In this document: piece after piece, positions 21,713-32,530 of the stretch
Layout of the letters: every line of letters begins with the position of its first letter
How positions within the stretch are numbered: the first letter of the stretch is position 1
Source of the DNA: Gracilariopsis chorda
Taxonomy: Eukaryota > Rhodophyta > Florideophyceae > Gracilariales > Gracilariaceae
NCBI GenBank assembly: GCA_003194525.1
Contig: NBIV01000001.1
Location: 1 to 64,000 of the forward strand
DNA length: 64,000 nucleotides
Direction of reading: 5' to 3'
Made by a program: the position numbers and the translations under genes
Notes under the pieces: generated by a model
Databases searched by the model: none
The model's input: only the letters and a program-made list of their open reading frames with translations
Told to the model about the DNA's origin: nothing

Positions 21713-22813
21713 TTACTCGTTGGTGACGGCCAGCCACAGGTCAATGCTCTCCTCCGTCATCTCCTTCTTGGCGAGCACCACCAGCCCCGGCGCCGTTCCA
21801 TCTTGTCCAGACCACCATTGCAGCACCTTGCCCTCCTCCATGTCCCTCAGTTGCTTCACAGAAACCTGCACAAAGCCAATAAGCTTCGGGTCAATCGCGC
21901 TTCTCTTCTGGTAGAACTCCAGTCTCATGGGCTTGGACTCGCTGCCAGCAAACAGCTCTGCAAACGTGCTGGTGGCCGTGTTGAACTCGCGGTTCGGATT
22001 GGCATGACTTTCCGAGCGATACACCGGTGTCCACCTGGCCTTCTTCAAAGCGCGGTTCAGCATGAAGAACGTCTTCGCCTTCGGTTTGGCCGATTTGTCA
22101 AACTTGACGTTGATGTTGACGATGCGGTCCGCGCCGCGAGAACGCTTCAAGTCGCCAGATAGAATGACCCACGTGTCCTTCTTCTTGTTAATAGAGTCCA
22201 TTTTCATCACCTTGCACTGTCCGGGTGCGACCACAATATCCCACACGGAGCACATGGCATGGCCGAGCGGGCTCGCCTTCTTCATGGAGCCCTTGCCGTA
22301 CACCTTGACCAATATCTCCTTGTCCATGTCCTGATCCGGCAGAGCGGAGAACGAAAACTTGTTCACAAAACGCGGGAAGTGACAGTTGACCAAGGATTCA
22401 GTTCGACCGATTTGACGCCACTTATCACGCGGCGTGTCGCGCATGTGAAGCACGACGAAAGGATCAGTGTTCGAGAAGAGGTCGATTTTGGGCAAAAACT
22501 GACACTCTACGGAAATCTCCATGGGCTCTGAGTACAGGGCGTCGATGTATTCGCGGGTGTTGTCTGTGGCGGCGGCGGCGCCGCCCAAAAACTCGACGAC
22601 GAGCTGCACCGGTTTGGGCGTCTCTTCTTCGAGCACGGTTCCGATTGGCGGCGGTTTGTGCTTGGGAAAGTCTTCGAGACGGGTGATGGTGCGGGTGACG
22701 GTGAGGTTTGAGGCGGCGGTCATGTCGGAGTCGACGGACATGTTATCATCGTCTACCGAGGGGACGGAGCTGAGCGTGTGCTCCGAGATGGACTTGTGCA
22801 TGATTTCGGACAT
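21713..22813 (-). CDS. Double C2-domain (copine-like) protein
   Basis: A 366-residue protein starting MSEIMHKS (the open frame goes 32 codons further upstream in a Pro/His-rich leader). After an acidic N-terminus two C2 domains follow, about 60-170 and 195-310. The first has KIDLFSNTDPFVVLHM, where Asp residues match C2 calcium-binding loop 1, and later YGKGSMKKASPLGHA, equivalent to loop 3. The second has TFAELFAGSESKPMRLEFYQ and LIGFVQVSVKQL. This tandem C2 layout is that of copines, but the C-terminal von Willebrand A domain of copines is missing; the protein stops after LWLAVTNE. Calcium-dependent membrane binding is the likely role. Divergent from the TGT gene with 440 bp between starts. 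Confidence 0.8.
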   Translation of the reverse strand: MSEIMHKSISEHTLSSVPSVDDDNMSVDSDMTAASNLTVTRTITRLEDFPKHKPPPIGTVLEEETPKPVQLVVEFLGGAAAATDNTREYIDALYSEPMEISVECQFLPKIDLFSNTDPFVVLHMRDTPRDKWRQIGRTESLVNCHFPRFVNKFSFSALPDQDMDKEILVKVYGKGSMKKASPLGHAMCSVWDIVVAPGQCKVMKMDSINKKKDTWVILSGDLKRSRGADRIVNINVKFDKSAKPKAKTFFMLNRALKKARWTPVYRSESHANPNREFNTATSTFAELFAGSESKPMRLEFYQKRSAIDPKLIGFVQVSVKQLRDMEEGKVLQWWSGQDGTAPGLVVLAKKEMTEESIDLWLAVTNE

Positions 22814-23253
22814 GGTGACTGGGAGTTGTGCGTAGTGGGCGGGGGGGAACACGGCGCTGCGAGGGTGTGTGTGATGCAGTGGCGCGGCGGTGGGATGGAC
22901 GTGCTGCACAGGCGTGGCGCGCGGCGGGGGGGCTGAGTTGTGTTAAGGAGGAAGGCGGGAGAGGGTGGGGGGAGCTGGCGATGGTGAGACTCGACTGCAA
23001 ACGGAAGCAGCACTGAAAGCGGGTGCGCGCCAGTGGCGACCGCTGTGCCCAACACCAGCCCGTTTCGGAAACGACAGCCTCCCAAAGTCATCATGTACCC
23101 GTGGCGCTGTATTCATTCCCTGACGCTGTACACGACAACACGTGGTACACCTGTACACGCGGGCGAGCCCATTTCGAAAAAGCGCCCCTTCGTTTGGTTG
23201 CGCGCTTGATCGGTGACGAACGCGAGTCGCGGCGTCGGCGCCGTCGCTGCGAC
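22814..23253. promoter_or_regulatory. Shared divergent promoter of the C2 and TGT genes
   Basis: 440 bp between two ATGs pointing away from each other. No TATA box or CCAAT cluster stood out. The open frame continuing into it from TGT begins at GTG and is not counted as coding. Confidence 0.45.
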
Positions 23254-24531
23254 ATGCCGCCACAGCTGCCGCGCCTCCACGACGACGCCGCCGCCGCCAT
23301 CGCAAAGGAGGAAGACGGAGCCGCGCGTACGCCGCTGCACTATGGCGGTCCCCGCTCGCCCGCGCTGCGCATGGAGCTGCACGCGGTGTGCAACAAGGCG
23401 CGCGCCGGCACGCTGCATCTCCCGCACCACTCCGCCTTGACGCCCATGTTCATGCCCGTCGGAACGCAGGCCTCCATCAAGGGATTGGCCTCCTTCCAGT
23501 TGTTGGAGCCTTCCGTCGACGCACAGCTCATTCTTGCAAACACGTACCATCTCGCACTCCGCCCGGGAGGCTCGGTCGTGCGTCACCACGGCGGCGTGCA
23601 CAACTTCATGAACTGGCCGCGCGCAGTGCTCACCGATTCGGGCGGCTTCCAGATGGTGTCCCTGTTACGATTTTCCACCGTCACGGAGCGCGGCGTGCAC
23701 TTTCAGAGTCCCGTTGACGGCACCGAGATGTTGCTCACCCCGGAAAAGAGCATTGCCATTCAGAATGATATTGGCGCCGACATTATTATGGCACTTGATG
23801 ACGTTGTTCCAGCCACCACTACGGGCCCAAGAGTGGAGGAAGCCTGTCACAGGACCTTACGATGGATTGACCGTTGCGACGCGGCGCATGCGCGCAAGAA
23901 TGAGCAAAGCCTGTTTGGCATTGTGCAAGGCGGTCTGGATTCGCGCCTGAGGCATATTTGTTGTAAAGGCCTTATCGAAAAGGATTTGCCTGGATATGCT
24001 ATTGGCGGTCTGTCAGGAGGAGAGGCGAAGGAGCTGTTTTGGACTATTGTGAATCAATGTACCGATGTTTTGCCGCAGAACAAGCCGCGCTACTGCATGG
24101 GTGTTGGCTACCCTGAGGATCTGGTGGTGTGCGTTGCTTTGGGCGCTGATATGTTTGACTGCGTGTACCCCGCTCGCACCGCTCGCTTCGGAACGGCGCT
24201 CGTTCCGTCCGGATTGCTCAAGATACGGCATGCGTCTATGGCGATGGATAAGCGCCCTATTCAGCACGACTGTGCGTGCCATACATGTCGCAACTATTGT
24301 CGGGCGTACTTGCATCTTCTCACTACGAAAGACGGAACGGTCGGGGCGCAACTGCTTACTCTGCACAACATTGCGTATCTGACGCAGCTGATGAAGCGCA
24401 CTCGTCAAGCTATCATCGACGGCAGCTTTGAACACTTTGTGCAGAAGTTCATGTTGGACTTGTACCCGGATAAGAAGTACCCCAAGTGGTCGAAAGACGC
24501 GCTGACGTCGGCTGGAGTGCGTTTGCTGTAG
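23254..24531 (+). CDS. QTRT1: Queuine tRNA-ribosyltransferase catalytic subunit (TGT)
   Basis: A 425-residue enzyme that swaps guanine-34 for queuine in tRNAs for Asp, Asn, His and Tyr. The start is MPPQLPRLHDD; the upstream extension opens on GTG. Motifs: PMFMPVGTQASIKG near the N-terminus, LTDSGGFQMVSL (about residue 127, base pocket Asp), GIVQGG, IGGLSGGE, and FDCVYPARTARFG with the nucleophile Asp near residue 302. The zinc site is CACHTCRNYC followed by a His about 25 residues on (TLHNI). Length and motifs fit eukaryotic QTRT1, which pairs with QTRT2; no partner gene is in the window. No targeting sequence is evident. It looks intact. Confidence 0.96.
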   Translation: MPPQLPRLHDDAAAAIAKEEDGAARTPLHYGGPRSPALRMELHAVCNKARAGTLHLPHHSALTPMFMPVGTQASIKGLASFQLLEPSVDAQLILANTYHLALRPGGSVVRHHGGVHNFMNWPRAVLTDSGGFQMVSLLRFSTVTERGVHFQSPVDGTEMLLTPEKSIAIQNDIGADIIMALDDVVPATTTGPRVEEACHRTLRWIDRCDAAHARKNEQSLFGIVQGGLDSRLRHICCKGLIEKDLPGYAIGGLSGGEAKELFWTIVNQCTDVLPQNKPRYCMGVGYPEDLVVCVALGADMFDCVYPARTARFGTALVPSGLLKIRHASMAMDKRPIQHDCACHTCRNYCRAYLHLLTTKDGTVGAQLLTLHNIAYLTQLMKRTRQAIIDGSFEHFVQKFMLDLYPDKKYPKWSKDALTSAGVRLL

Positions 24532-25358
24532 CTGTTTTGTTGTTTTTTTTTGCGGGGTTTACGTTTGAGTTATGGAGGTGGTGCGCAATGCGCGGGGTGC
24601 TGATCGGGGCCGAGGGTTTTTTGTCTAGCAAAGGCAGGGGGTGGAGGATGTGGGCCGTGGAGGGCGACACGGCGAGCGGGAGGGGAGGGGGGAGCCCGAT
24701 GGGTGGACGGGAAGGACGGGACGGCGCATGTAATGGAGGGCGAGCGGATGACAGGTGCGACTCGCGAGTGGGGGGTGGCTGACGTTGGGGCTTCGGGCAC
24801 AGCGCGTGAGGTGGCGGAAAAGGCGCGTGTGCTGTTTTGGCTCGGAGGCGCGCGCGCTCGCAAGCCCCGCTTGTCGCCCGCTCGCACGCCTTTGCGAATC
24901 TGCGCTCCAAACATCGATCACGCTCGCATGTCCCGCCCTCGCCCGCCCTCTCTCCCCTTCCCTCCGCTTGCACCACCTACACCCAACACCAACGTTGCCC
25001 CGCTGCATTGCGTGCACGCTTATGTAATTCCCCCACCCCCTCCCCGCACCTCCCCACCTTGCCCCCATCTCTTTCCCACCTCCCACCCCCTCATCAAAAC
25101 CCCTCTCCGCCATTCGCTTCTCGTTCACGCATATCCCTCTTCCCTCCTCCGATCCCTTCCCCTCCCTTACCCCCTCCCTCATTTCCCTTCTTTCCCCTCC
25201 TTGTGGCGCTGCTGCTCAACCCCCCCACCCCACCTCCCCCAGTTGGCTCAAGGAGCCCCATCCCCTTCCTTCTCCTTCTCTGCTCCTTGATTTGGTGACG
25301 CGAAGCTCGGATTGCATGTGTTGACGCGCACGGCTCCACGCACTGTGCCGCCCGACCT
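24532..25358. other. Intergenic, pyrimidine-rich leader of the MYB gene
   Basis: The right half (about 24900-25290) is an extreme C/T-rich run on the plus strand. Long frames on both strands here are products of that bias (Pro/Ser/Leu on one strand, Gly/Arg/Glu on the other) and are not called genes. Confidence 0.6.
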
Positions 25359-26810
25359 ATGGGGCGCTCTGAGAATGACACTTACGCCAGGGGTCCGTGG
25401 ACGAAGGATGAGGATTCCATGCTCATCTCCCTCGTCAACGCCCACGGCCCGCGAAACTGGACTAACCTGGCTTCACGAATGCCGAGTCGCTCAGGCAAAC
25501 AATGTCGAGAACGCTGGCTTAATCATCTGAACCCTAACATTAAGAAGGGTGCATGGACATCCGATGAAGACGAGAAACTCGTTTCGTTGCACAAGACAAT
25601 TGGAAACCGCTGGTCCGAGATTGCTAAACACCTCCCCGGTCGAACCGATAACGCTATCAAAAACCATTGGAACTCCACTATCAAACGTAAAATTCGTCCT
25701 GATGGATCCGGCTTGATCACTACCCCCACCTCTAATAACCGTCGTAGCGCTGCTTCCGCCTCTACATCTGATAGGACTTCCATATCTTCCCAAAGCCATA
25801 TCTCTAAGACTAGGCAGAATTCGTTACGAGAATCTAAACGAACCTTCCATTTGTGGAAACCCGCTTCCCGCAGTGGAAACGACGGGCTGAGGATGCGCAG
25901 GAATGTTTTGTCAAGATCCGATAATCATCGCTCGCTCACCTCTACTCTTCGCAAGCTTTCTACGCCATCGCGAAGTGTAGCCTCAAAGTCCGACGACCGA
26001 CCCGCTCAAAATGACGACCCACAGTCCTCAGCAGCGTGTCAGGCCGCGCTGAAGAGCACGACTACCTTTGCCACCTCTTTACTTGGCTCCCCTCTCAATC
26101 TACTTGCTTCTCAACCCGTTGCGTTGCAGCAGCCGCAAACACCACTTGTCCTCAGCGATACTCATACTGCTGTTACAGACTCCTGTTCTCCTTCACAGCT
26201 TGTTTCTTCGCATTTGTGTTTGCAGCCGGAGGAGTCTGCCAATTTTTCAACTGATACCGCGCTAGTCGCTGACTCCGTTGGCACACCGTCCACCTCCAAC
26301 GTCGCTTCATCTGTTCTTGACACGCAACAGGATTGTGTCGTGAATACCCCCTCCTCATGTACTCGCCAAGAGGAAATGATGGAGGACGACGACGAGTCGG
26401 AGCTGGAGCAGGGGGAACAGGAAAGGAGAGGGGGACGTTCTGCTAACAAACGTCAAAAGAGCGATACCGTTACTTCACTTGAAGAAGACCTCATCCCTCC
26501 CTTCCTCTTTGAGAGCACGATGAGTGACTATGGGCTCGACAACGCCCCACTGGCCGACCTTGGTTTTGCATTTTCTCTTGCAGAGGGTGATCCTATCTCC
26601 GTGAACCATTCCAGTTTGCACCCTGTCGACATTGTCGAGGATGGTCCGATTAAGGAAATGGGACTGAGCCCTATCGACGATGTCAACATTGACATGCCTG
26701 ACCATCTCATCAATGACGACTTTGCTGGCATCTACAACAGCGCGAATCTGAATTATCCTTCACTGATAGCCTCAGTCAACCCTATTGCACCGCCTGACTA
26801 CGGATTGTAG
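25359..26810 (+). CDS. R2R3-MYB transcription factor
   Basis: A 483-residue nuclear DNA-binding protein. R2 (about 12-57) begins [12 protein letters not shown] and holds [21 protein letters not shown]3 (about 63-108) begins [13 protein letters not shown] and holds [20 protein letters not shown]. The regular Trp residues are present, and R3 is canonical up to [11 protein letters not shown]. The remaining 370 residues are Ser/Thr-rich, then acidic ([14 protein letters not shown] at about 344-357), then end in a hydrophobic-acidic tail that could activate transcription. It resembles the c-MYB/plant R2R3 class; target genes cannot be inferred. Single exon, ATG in a good context. Confidence 0.95.
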   Translation: MGRSENDTYARGPWTKDEDSMLISLVNAHGPRNWTNLASRMPSRSGKQCRERWLNHLNPNIKKGAWTSDEDEKLVSLHKTIGNRWSEIAKHLPGRTDNAIKNHWNSTIKRKIRPDGSGLITTPTSNNRRSAASASTSDRTSISSQSHISKTRQNSLRESKRTFHLWKPASRSGNDGLRMRRNVLSRSDNHRSLTSTLRKLSTPSRSVASKSDDRPAQNDDPQSSAACQAALKSTTTFATSLLGSPLNLLASQPVALQQPQTPLVLSDTHTAVTDSCSPSQLVSSHLCLQPEESANFSTDTALVADSVGTPSTSNVASSVLDTQQDCVVNTPSSCTRQEEMMEDDDESELEQGEQERRGGRSANKRQKSDTVTSLEEDLIPPFLFESTMSDYGLDNAPLADLGFAFSLAEGDPISVNHSSLHPVDIVEDGPIKEMGLSPIDDVNIDMPDHLINDDFAGIYNSANLNYPSLIASVNPIAPPDYGL

Positions 26811-27482
26811 GAAATCTCTAACAGCTCTGGGTCAAAAAAAAGAGGCTCTTCACGTCATTCGTGGAAGGCTGTAGCTCTGTTTTATTTTAACTCAACATGC
26901 CTTGCTCTTCATCTCCCTCAACGGTTACCTGTGTCCCCATCACCTCATTTCGTGCGGAATTGCTAAACTTGTATCGGATACCGAAGAAACTGGGTGGTAA
27001 GAGGAGGTTTCCATCGGCGATCTTAGACCTTCAACCCATGTGTGTATAGACAATATCTCTGCTCCGAATCCAAGTCCGTGTTGTTCTGCAACTTCCCTTC
27101 AAGATAGTTTTGCCGCAATCCCTTTCGCGACTATTCGATGTGCGATTCTATCATCCTTAGTGGCCTCATAGTTTTCGTAGGGTCTTGAACAGTCGTCATA
27201 TTACAAGAACACTAAAAGTCAATGTAGTTTAGTTTCCCAACTCTATCAAACCCCCCGAAAAGTGTCGAACAGAAAAGAATCATTCGGACTTGAACGACTA
27301 CCATCGTACATATTGTGTCGCTAGCACTGCGATTAAAGGATCCCTTGGGCCCTCCAGTGTTTCGTGTGTGTACGAACTGCTGACCAAGACCACTGCTGAT
27401 ATTGGAAGACGGTGGACTAATTAAAGAACTATTATACACAGGGACTCGTGGTTCGATGGTGTCCGAAGTCTCGAAAGTCTAC
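26811..27482. other. Intergenic between two convergent genes
   Basis: 672 bp between the MYB stop and the PPR stop. Nothing gene-like was seen; an A7 run (26835) follows the MYB stop. Confidence 0.5.
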
Positions 27483-30173
27483 TCACGAGAAGCTTAGGTC
27501 CTTCAGTATCTCAGGACAAACTCGCTCCGCTAGTGAATACGCATAAACTTTTCCACAATCCTTCGCCATGGATTCTAGCATGCCCGTTAGTAGCCTTGCT
27601 CGTTCCGAGGGATCAGAGATTTTGTCAACGGCGCGAACCACTGCATCGTAAAGGTCCCTCCATCGGTGCGACCGAAGACACGCGTGGCCATCCTCGATAC
27701 TGGCTCGGATTTTCCGGAACAAGGCCCTTGCTCGTCTTATGTGAGTGGGGTCCTTGCTAAGTGTACACGCATGTATAAGACTGCGGTATGTCTGATGATT
27801 CGGAGGGTATCCCAAACGCTGCATATCCGGCAAGACACCGAAAGCAGACACCACATCCCCTTCTTCTGCGTAGGCTTTGACTATCGTTTCTATGGCTACA
27901 CGCTGAGGGCGGACATTCAACGCTTCCATAGCAGATAGCATGCTTCGCAATTCAGCTCCACTTCGTTCTGGATCACCAGCTTTCCGAATCATCTTGTTCA
28001 AAACAGATGGAACACAATATCCAGCAAGACTCATCTCTTTTGCCAATTTCAGCACAGTTTCCTTGCGATCGCCACCGATTGCGGCAACGATCGCCGCAGT
28101 GTAAAGTTCTTCGTCCGGCTTTCCATACATTTTCCGTGCTTTCTCAAGCATTTCCATGGCCTGATCAACTTTACCAGAACGTCCATATCCTGAAATCACA
28201 GAAGTGAAAGTTAGCTTATTAGGACACATTCCACTTTCTTGCATTTTGTTCAGATAGTATATAACATCTTCGACGCGACTCTTCGCTGCGTACGCACTAA
28301 TAAGAGTTGAATACGTAACCACGTTTGGCTGCAAACCCTCACGGTTCAAAGCATCAAAGGCAATCTTCATCCTTTCGAAATCGTTCGCCTTGAAACACGC
28401 ATGTATAAGCGCATTGTAAACAGGCACATTGGGCTTAATTGATGGAAACTCCATTACCAGTTGTTCGATGATCTCGAAGGCACGAATAACATCTCCGCTC
28501 CGACCGCATGCATCAACCAAGGAGCACAGGGTTACGATATCCGGGAGAATTCTGTCTTCTCGTATAAACTGAAGTACTTTAAAAGCAAGGTCGGATCGCT
28601 TAGCTCTCGCACATGTGTGAATGAGAGAGTTGTACGTAACGAGGTTTGGTTCCAGACCACTCCGTTTCATTTCAGTCATAAGTTCAAAAGCTTGATCCAC
28701 TGCAACCGCTGCACCACATTTTGCACAGGCGTCAATTGCTACAGAGTACGTGACAATGGTAGGCGCAACCCCAGCTATTCGCATTGAGTGAAACAAGCGC
28801 AACGCAGCATCCAGCTCTCCCCAGCGGCCACAACCTTGTATCAAGGTGTCGTAGGTATGAGAGTTGGGATGGATTCCTTCTTTCTGAATCATATCTTTCA
28901 CCAATCCAAAGGCTCGTTCGAGGCGCCCGGCCTTACAGCACGCTTGTAACAGATTGTTGTATGTTACAACGTTGAGTCGAATTCCTTCTTCTTGCATTGT
29001 GTTTGCAACGTCAAACGCTCGATCCACATCTCCTGAACGCGCACAAGCGTTGACAACCCAATTGTAACTTACAGCATTTGGTACGATCATAGGTTCTTCC
29101 TGCATGCTTCGCAGCGTATTAAAAGCCTTGTCGGGTTGCGCTGCTCTGGCAAAAGAGCTCAGGAGCGCATTGTATGTATCAAGGTTGGGCTTGACAGATG
29201 ATTCACGGAGAGTAGAATAAACATTCATTGCATCAGTGAATTTACCTGCTCTCGCAGCGCCGCGAATCAGGGCATTGTAGGTAGATATCTTTTGTGCTGA
29301 AAACCCATCTCTTCGCATTTGCGAAAGAATCGCCAGGCTTTCTTCGACTTGACGGGTGTTGCCTTTGGTACCCGAAGCGCTTAACAAACAGTCAAAGATC
29401 TTCTGTGTACGAGGAATCGAGTTCTGTATCATGCGGCGCAGCAACACTTGAGCCTTCCGAACTGAGCGACATCTTATGCAAGCATCAATCACCTTCTCAT
29501 AAATAATTGTTTGGTCTACTTTCGGTAGTCTGACAAAGTCAGGATCTGACAAGGTGCCGAGAGCCCTTCTCATATTTCCGGCGCGGCCACAAGCATCTAC
29601 GAAACATGAGAATGCGATCGCGGTAGGCCTTAAGCAATATTGTGGAAACAGAACGTGAAGGACATAGTGGGCCTTAGAAACGTGTGCAGATCTAGCGGCT
29701 GTCCTTAAAAGCGCCTCCAGTACATCGGCATCAACAGTTTCAGAAGGGGATGAGTCTATCAAGCTGAAACACTCGTTTAGCCTTCCATGGCGTGCTAATC
29801 GAAGTAAACGTGTGCGAAATTCGGAAGGCCCGGCATCCAATCGAGCGCCCTGTTGAGCGATAGACAGCAAATCCATAATACCCTTTGAGGGAGACGCGTG
29901 ATTGGAGACCTGTTTGAGATGCTCATATTGGCCACGTTGTCGGAGTTTTGCTGCAAATTCTTGTGCAATGTGATCGGGTAGACGCAGGACAGGATTTTCA
30001 TTGAGGATAGACAAGGCAACTCCTAGGTGTTCATTAACCACAGCATCATGAATCGTCTGCAATAGACTATCTCCATTTGGACGATGAGGACGCGCAGGTC
30101 TTCGATTAAAGGTTGTCTGTCGGGGTGGAGTAATGGACATAGATGGCATGAGTGGGACAAAAAGAAGACCCAT
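27483..30173 (-). CDS. Large P-class pentatricopeptide repeat protein
   Basis: An 896-residue protein built of about 15-18 tandem 35-residue PPR motifs (roughly residues 150-800), seen as repeats of the form VVTYNNLLQACCKAGRLERA and PNLVTYNSLIHTCARAKRSD. Each unit is a helical hairpin that reads one RNA base. Repeats are mostly standard P-type, and no E, DYW or clear SMR domain follows; the C-terminus (from about 830) is a helical tail with RSHRWRDLYDAV. The first 35 residues (Pro/Arg/Ser/Thr, few acids) fit an organelle transit peptide. P-class proteins stabilise or process plastid or mitochondrial transcripts; plastid rbcL stabiliser MRL1 is a family comparison, not a claim. Starts at M1, M9 or M12 are all possible. 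Confidence 0.93.
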   Translation of the reverse strand: MGLLFVPLMPSMSITPPRQTTFNRRPARPHRPNGDSLLQTIHDAVVNEHLGVALSILNENPVLRLPDHIAQEFAAKLRQRGQYEHLKQVSNHASPSKGIMDLLSIAQQGARLDAGPSEFRTRLLRLARHGRLNECFSLIDSSPSETVDADVLEALLRTAARSAHVSKAHYVLHVLFPQYCLRPTAIAFSCFVDACGRAGNMRRALGTLSDPDFVRLPKVDQTIIYEKVIDACIRCRSVRKAQVLLRRMIQNSIPRTQKIFDCLLSASGTKGNTRQVEESLAILSQMRRDGFSAQKISTYNALIRGAARAGKFTDAMNVYSTLRESSVKPNLDTYNALLSSFARAAQPDKAFNTLRSMQEEPMIVPNAVSYNWVVNACARSGDVDRAFDVANTMQEEGIRLNVVTYNNLLQACCKAGRLERAFGLVKDMIQKEGIHPNSHTYDTLIQGCGRWGELDAALRLFHSMRIAGVAPTIVTYSVAIDACAKCGAAVAVDQAFELMTEMKRSGLEPNLVTYNSLIHTCARAKRSDLAFKVLQFIREDRILPDIVTLCSLVDACGRSGDVIRAFEIIEQLVMEFPSIKPNVPVYNALIHACFKANDFERMKIAFDALNREGLQPNVVTYSTLISAYAAKSRVEDVIYYLNKMQESGMCPNKLTFTSVISGYGRSGKVDQAMEMLEKARKMYGKPDEELYTAAIVAAIGGDRKETVLKLAKEMSLAGYCVPSVLNKMIRKAGDPERSGAELRSMLSAMEALNVRPQRVAIETIVKAYAEEGDVVSAFGVLPDMQRLGYPPNHQTYRSLIHACTLSKDPTHIRRARALFRKIRASIEDGHACLRSHRWRDLYDAVVRAVDKISDPSERARLLTGMLESMAKDCGKVYAYSLAERVCPEILKDLSFS

Positions 30174-31057
30174 GTTGTGCAGATATGGTCACGTGGCTAC
30201 TCTTGTGAAGAATAAGGCGGACTTTCACCTTGAAGGATCATTCAACGTGGTCAGATCGTCGTGCTCACGTACACGCGAAGGAAAAATGTGTGTGTTACCA
30301 TTCCACCGTCGTCGGCGCTAAGCAGCGCCAAGAGTAGTTTGCATCCATCACGAGCTATCTGCCTTGCAATGTGCTCCCGTAGGCACGTGGGTGACTCATG
30401 GCCATATCATGGACACAACGCCGTCCATTCCAAATCACAAGAATGTGTTGTTTCGATTGGTACAGGCCGGTCTTCCCCCTTGTACGTGTACTGTACAGTA
30501 TCGTGTTCCGTGTAACCCTCTCTCATGCGCAGGGTTTATGTGACGACAACGCGAGCATCTTTGGAAGATCACGGTAAGGGTATAGTTCTGAGAGTTGCTT
30601 AACATGTCTCACGAGGAGCACTGGTAGGATAATCTTGTGCTCTCCCTCAACATTATATCCCAGCTTCCATCTCTGAACACGTATTCATATTTTTTCTGGT
30701 GCAGCTTCTTCCGCTGGCTCCGTGGCACAATTTCATCAATCGCTAAACATAGCACAACCGGTGTCCTCGTAGGTGTCTACATTCTAACGAGATGCCCCAC
30801 CTGCGATCGAGATCCTGCGGATAGAGTTAACTTTCCATCTCGCTGGGGATTGGTTTTGCAGGAAAGTGTTCTGTGAAAACCCATGTGACTATTGACCCGC
30901 TGCAACCAAGGATATAGGTCTTCTTTCAGTAGCCGGAACCATAAACGAGCGCAAACACATTTTTCTCATCACAGAACTCGTGAGTGGGGCCATCGAAACG
31001 AAAAAGCATCGAGCTTATTAAAGGTTAAGGGGTTATCAGGATACCCATCAATCTCAT
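30174..31057. other. Intergenic, no gene recognised
   Basis: 884 bp upstream of the PPR gene and downstream of the SANT-like gene. A 12-bp palindrome TACTGTACAGTA lies at 30489-30500. Otherwise nothing was recognised. Confidence 0.5.
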
Positions 31058-31969
31058 TCAAGACAGCATCTTTTCCAGCAAAGACCACATCTTCTCCTTT
31101 TCTCGCAACTCCAGCTCCTTCTCTCGCAGTTCCAACTCCCGCTTCGCTAGTAATGTCTTCATAAACTCCATTCGAAGAACTTCATCCCTGCCGCCAGCTT
31201 TGGGTTTCGTGTTCGCTGCTTCTACCTCAGTTGCGTTAAGTAGCACGTTGTCTATATGCATATAATGTTCCTCCAGTTTTCTTCTGCGTTCTTCGCCGTT
31301 TTGTATGACTTGCACGAGAAGGTCAAAACAAGTACTTCTCACGGCTTTAGTATTGTCTTCCACTATTTCCTGTTCCACCTTCGGCTCTGTTTTCGCATGC
31401 ATTCGTTGGATCGGTTGTTGTCCGTCATCCGTGTTGTATTCTGACTCATTTCCCAGAACTGAGGATTCAGACAAACATAGCGCGTCTCTTCTGTCCATCA
31501 GATCTCCTGGGCTTTCAAAACTCTCAGTAGCTATGCACAAGCGTTTTCTAGCAGTTTCACAGGACAACGAGGATTTCTCACCTTCCGAACTCTGAAGTGC
31601 GTTTCTCCAATGGCGACGTCGTTTTCGATCGTTCAGTCCTTCGCGATCGCGCAAGATTTTTCCTAGCAAGCGTATGCGAAGCGCAGAGTTCTCTTCCGTT
31701 CCGCTCTCCGCCAGTAATTCGCCAATACCATATTTGTATAGAATACGGCAAAAGTGATGTTGTAGGGCTTTGTTCGATCTTCTTGGAAACCTGTTCGGAC
31801 GCTTCAGTGCAGACCAATACTGTACAGCCACCTCCACCATTGCTGCTTTTGGGATACCGTGTTTGATAGGGTGGATTTCGCCCGTTTTGTCTATCTTCAA
31901 ATGCGCTCTACACTTCAAAATCGATTGTAGCAGCACGACATCTTCTTCTGTAGAGTACGATAGACTCAT
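31058..31969 (-). CDS. SANT/Myb-like DNA-binding protein with C-terminal coiled coil
   Basis: A 303-residue frame starting MSLSYSTEEDVVLL; the longer open frame begins at GTG. The N-terminus (about 1-90) reads as a Myb/SANT-like or trihelix-type fold: an acidic start STEED, an amphipathic helix, then VEVAVQYWSAL and RRSNKALQHHFCRIL. Residues about 120-225 are basic and acidic low complexity (NDRKRRRHW). The end is a strong coiled coil with the repeated phrase LELREKELELREKEKMW. This layout, DNA-binding head plus C-terminal coiled coil, is common in transposase-derived SANT/MADF-type regulators. Family assignment is by eye; a nuclear regulator is likely. Confidence 0.65.
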   Translation of the reverse strand: MSLSYSTEEDVVLLQSILKCRAHLKIDKTGEIHPIKHGIPKAAMVEVAVQYWSALKRPNRFPRRSNKALQHHFCRILYKYGIGELLAESGTEENSALRIRLLGKILRDREGLNDRKRRRHWRNALQSSEGEKSSLSCETARKRLCIATESFESPGDLMDRRDALCLSESSVLGNESEYNTDDGQQPIQRMHAKTEPKVEQEIVEDNTKAVRSTCFDLLVQVIQNGEERRRKLEEHYMHIDNVLLNATEVEAANTKPKAGGRDEVLRMEFMKTLLAKRELELREKELELREKEKMWSLLEKMLS

Positions 31970-32290
31970 ATTCAGATCAAACCTGAAGAAGTGTGGGTGT
32001 CCCTTGAACAACGCGCAGCCGCCTGGGAAATCTACGGATTCACCGCAATGAAAGGTTGTAGTGATCACGGAGAGGATGCAAATACGTACCCTTGTACAGT
32101 AGCAGCCACAGCTCGCATGTCCCCGGCACCCGTCTAGAATCTAGAGCATTCCCGTACACATACACAGTAACGAGGCTAATAACCCGTTGCCCCCTCCTCT
32201 CATGCAGCTCCTGATCGCTGCTGCTAAGACAACATCATTTGGGTTATTATATGAGCTCGCGTCTCTAATTCCAAGACTACGGTAGGGTTA

Positions 32291-32530
32291 CATTGAGAAG
32301 AACCCCTCTCGCTCTAGATACACCAACAGCTTTTCTGGCCATGTCCTTACTATTGATTCGGCGTCAGAGCCCTTCCTCTCTCGGAGAGGCGGGAGCTCTC
32401 GACGCCGGGATGCCGCTCTTCGGCGGCATCTAAGAACGAAATGGTCTACACTATTAAGTATGTTGAGCCCACATCCGAGCGAGCAGAAGCATTTCCTGTT
32501 GTTGATTTGGGTTATTGTAGAGCGTCGCAA
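32291..32530 (-). mobile_element. Possible LINE (non-LTR) ORF2 C-terminal fragment, copy 1
   Basis: The minus-strand frame contains SVDHFVLRCRRRAASRRREL, then LRERKG, SIVRTWPEKLLVYLEREGFF. This is like the end of many LINE reverse transcriptase ORFs, where a C-x-x-C/H knuckle with HFLL-x-C precedes a closing helical tail. A second diverged copy is at 40858-41058 on the same strand. Upstream RT parts are missing, as in 5'-truncated LINEs. An alternative is a small red-algal protein family. Confidence 0.4.

Noticed and set aside
24449-25298. Several 100-195-residue frames on both strands
   Set aside because: They mirror an extreme C/T-rich strand bias upstream of MYB and have no domains.
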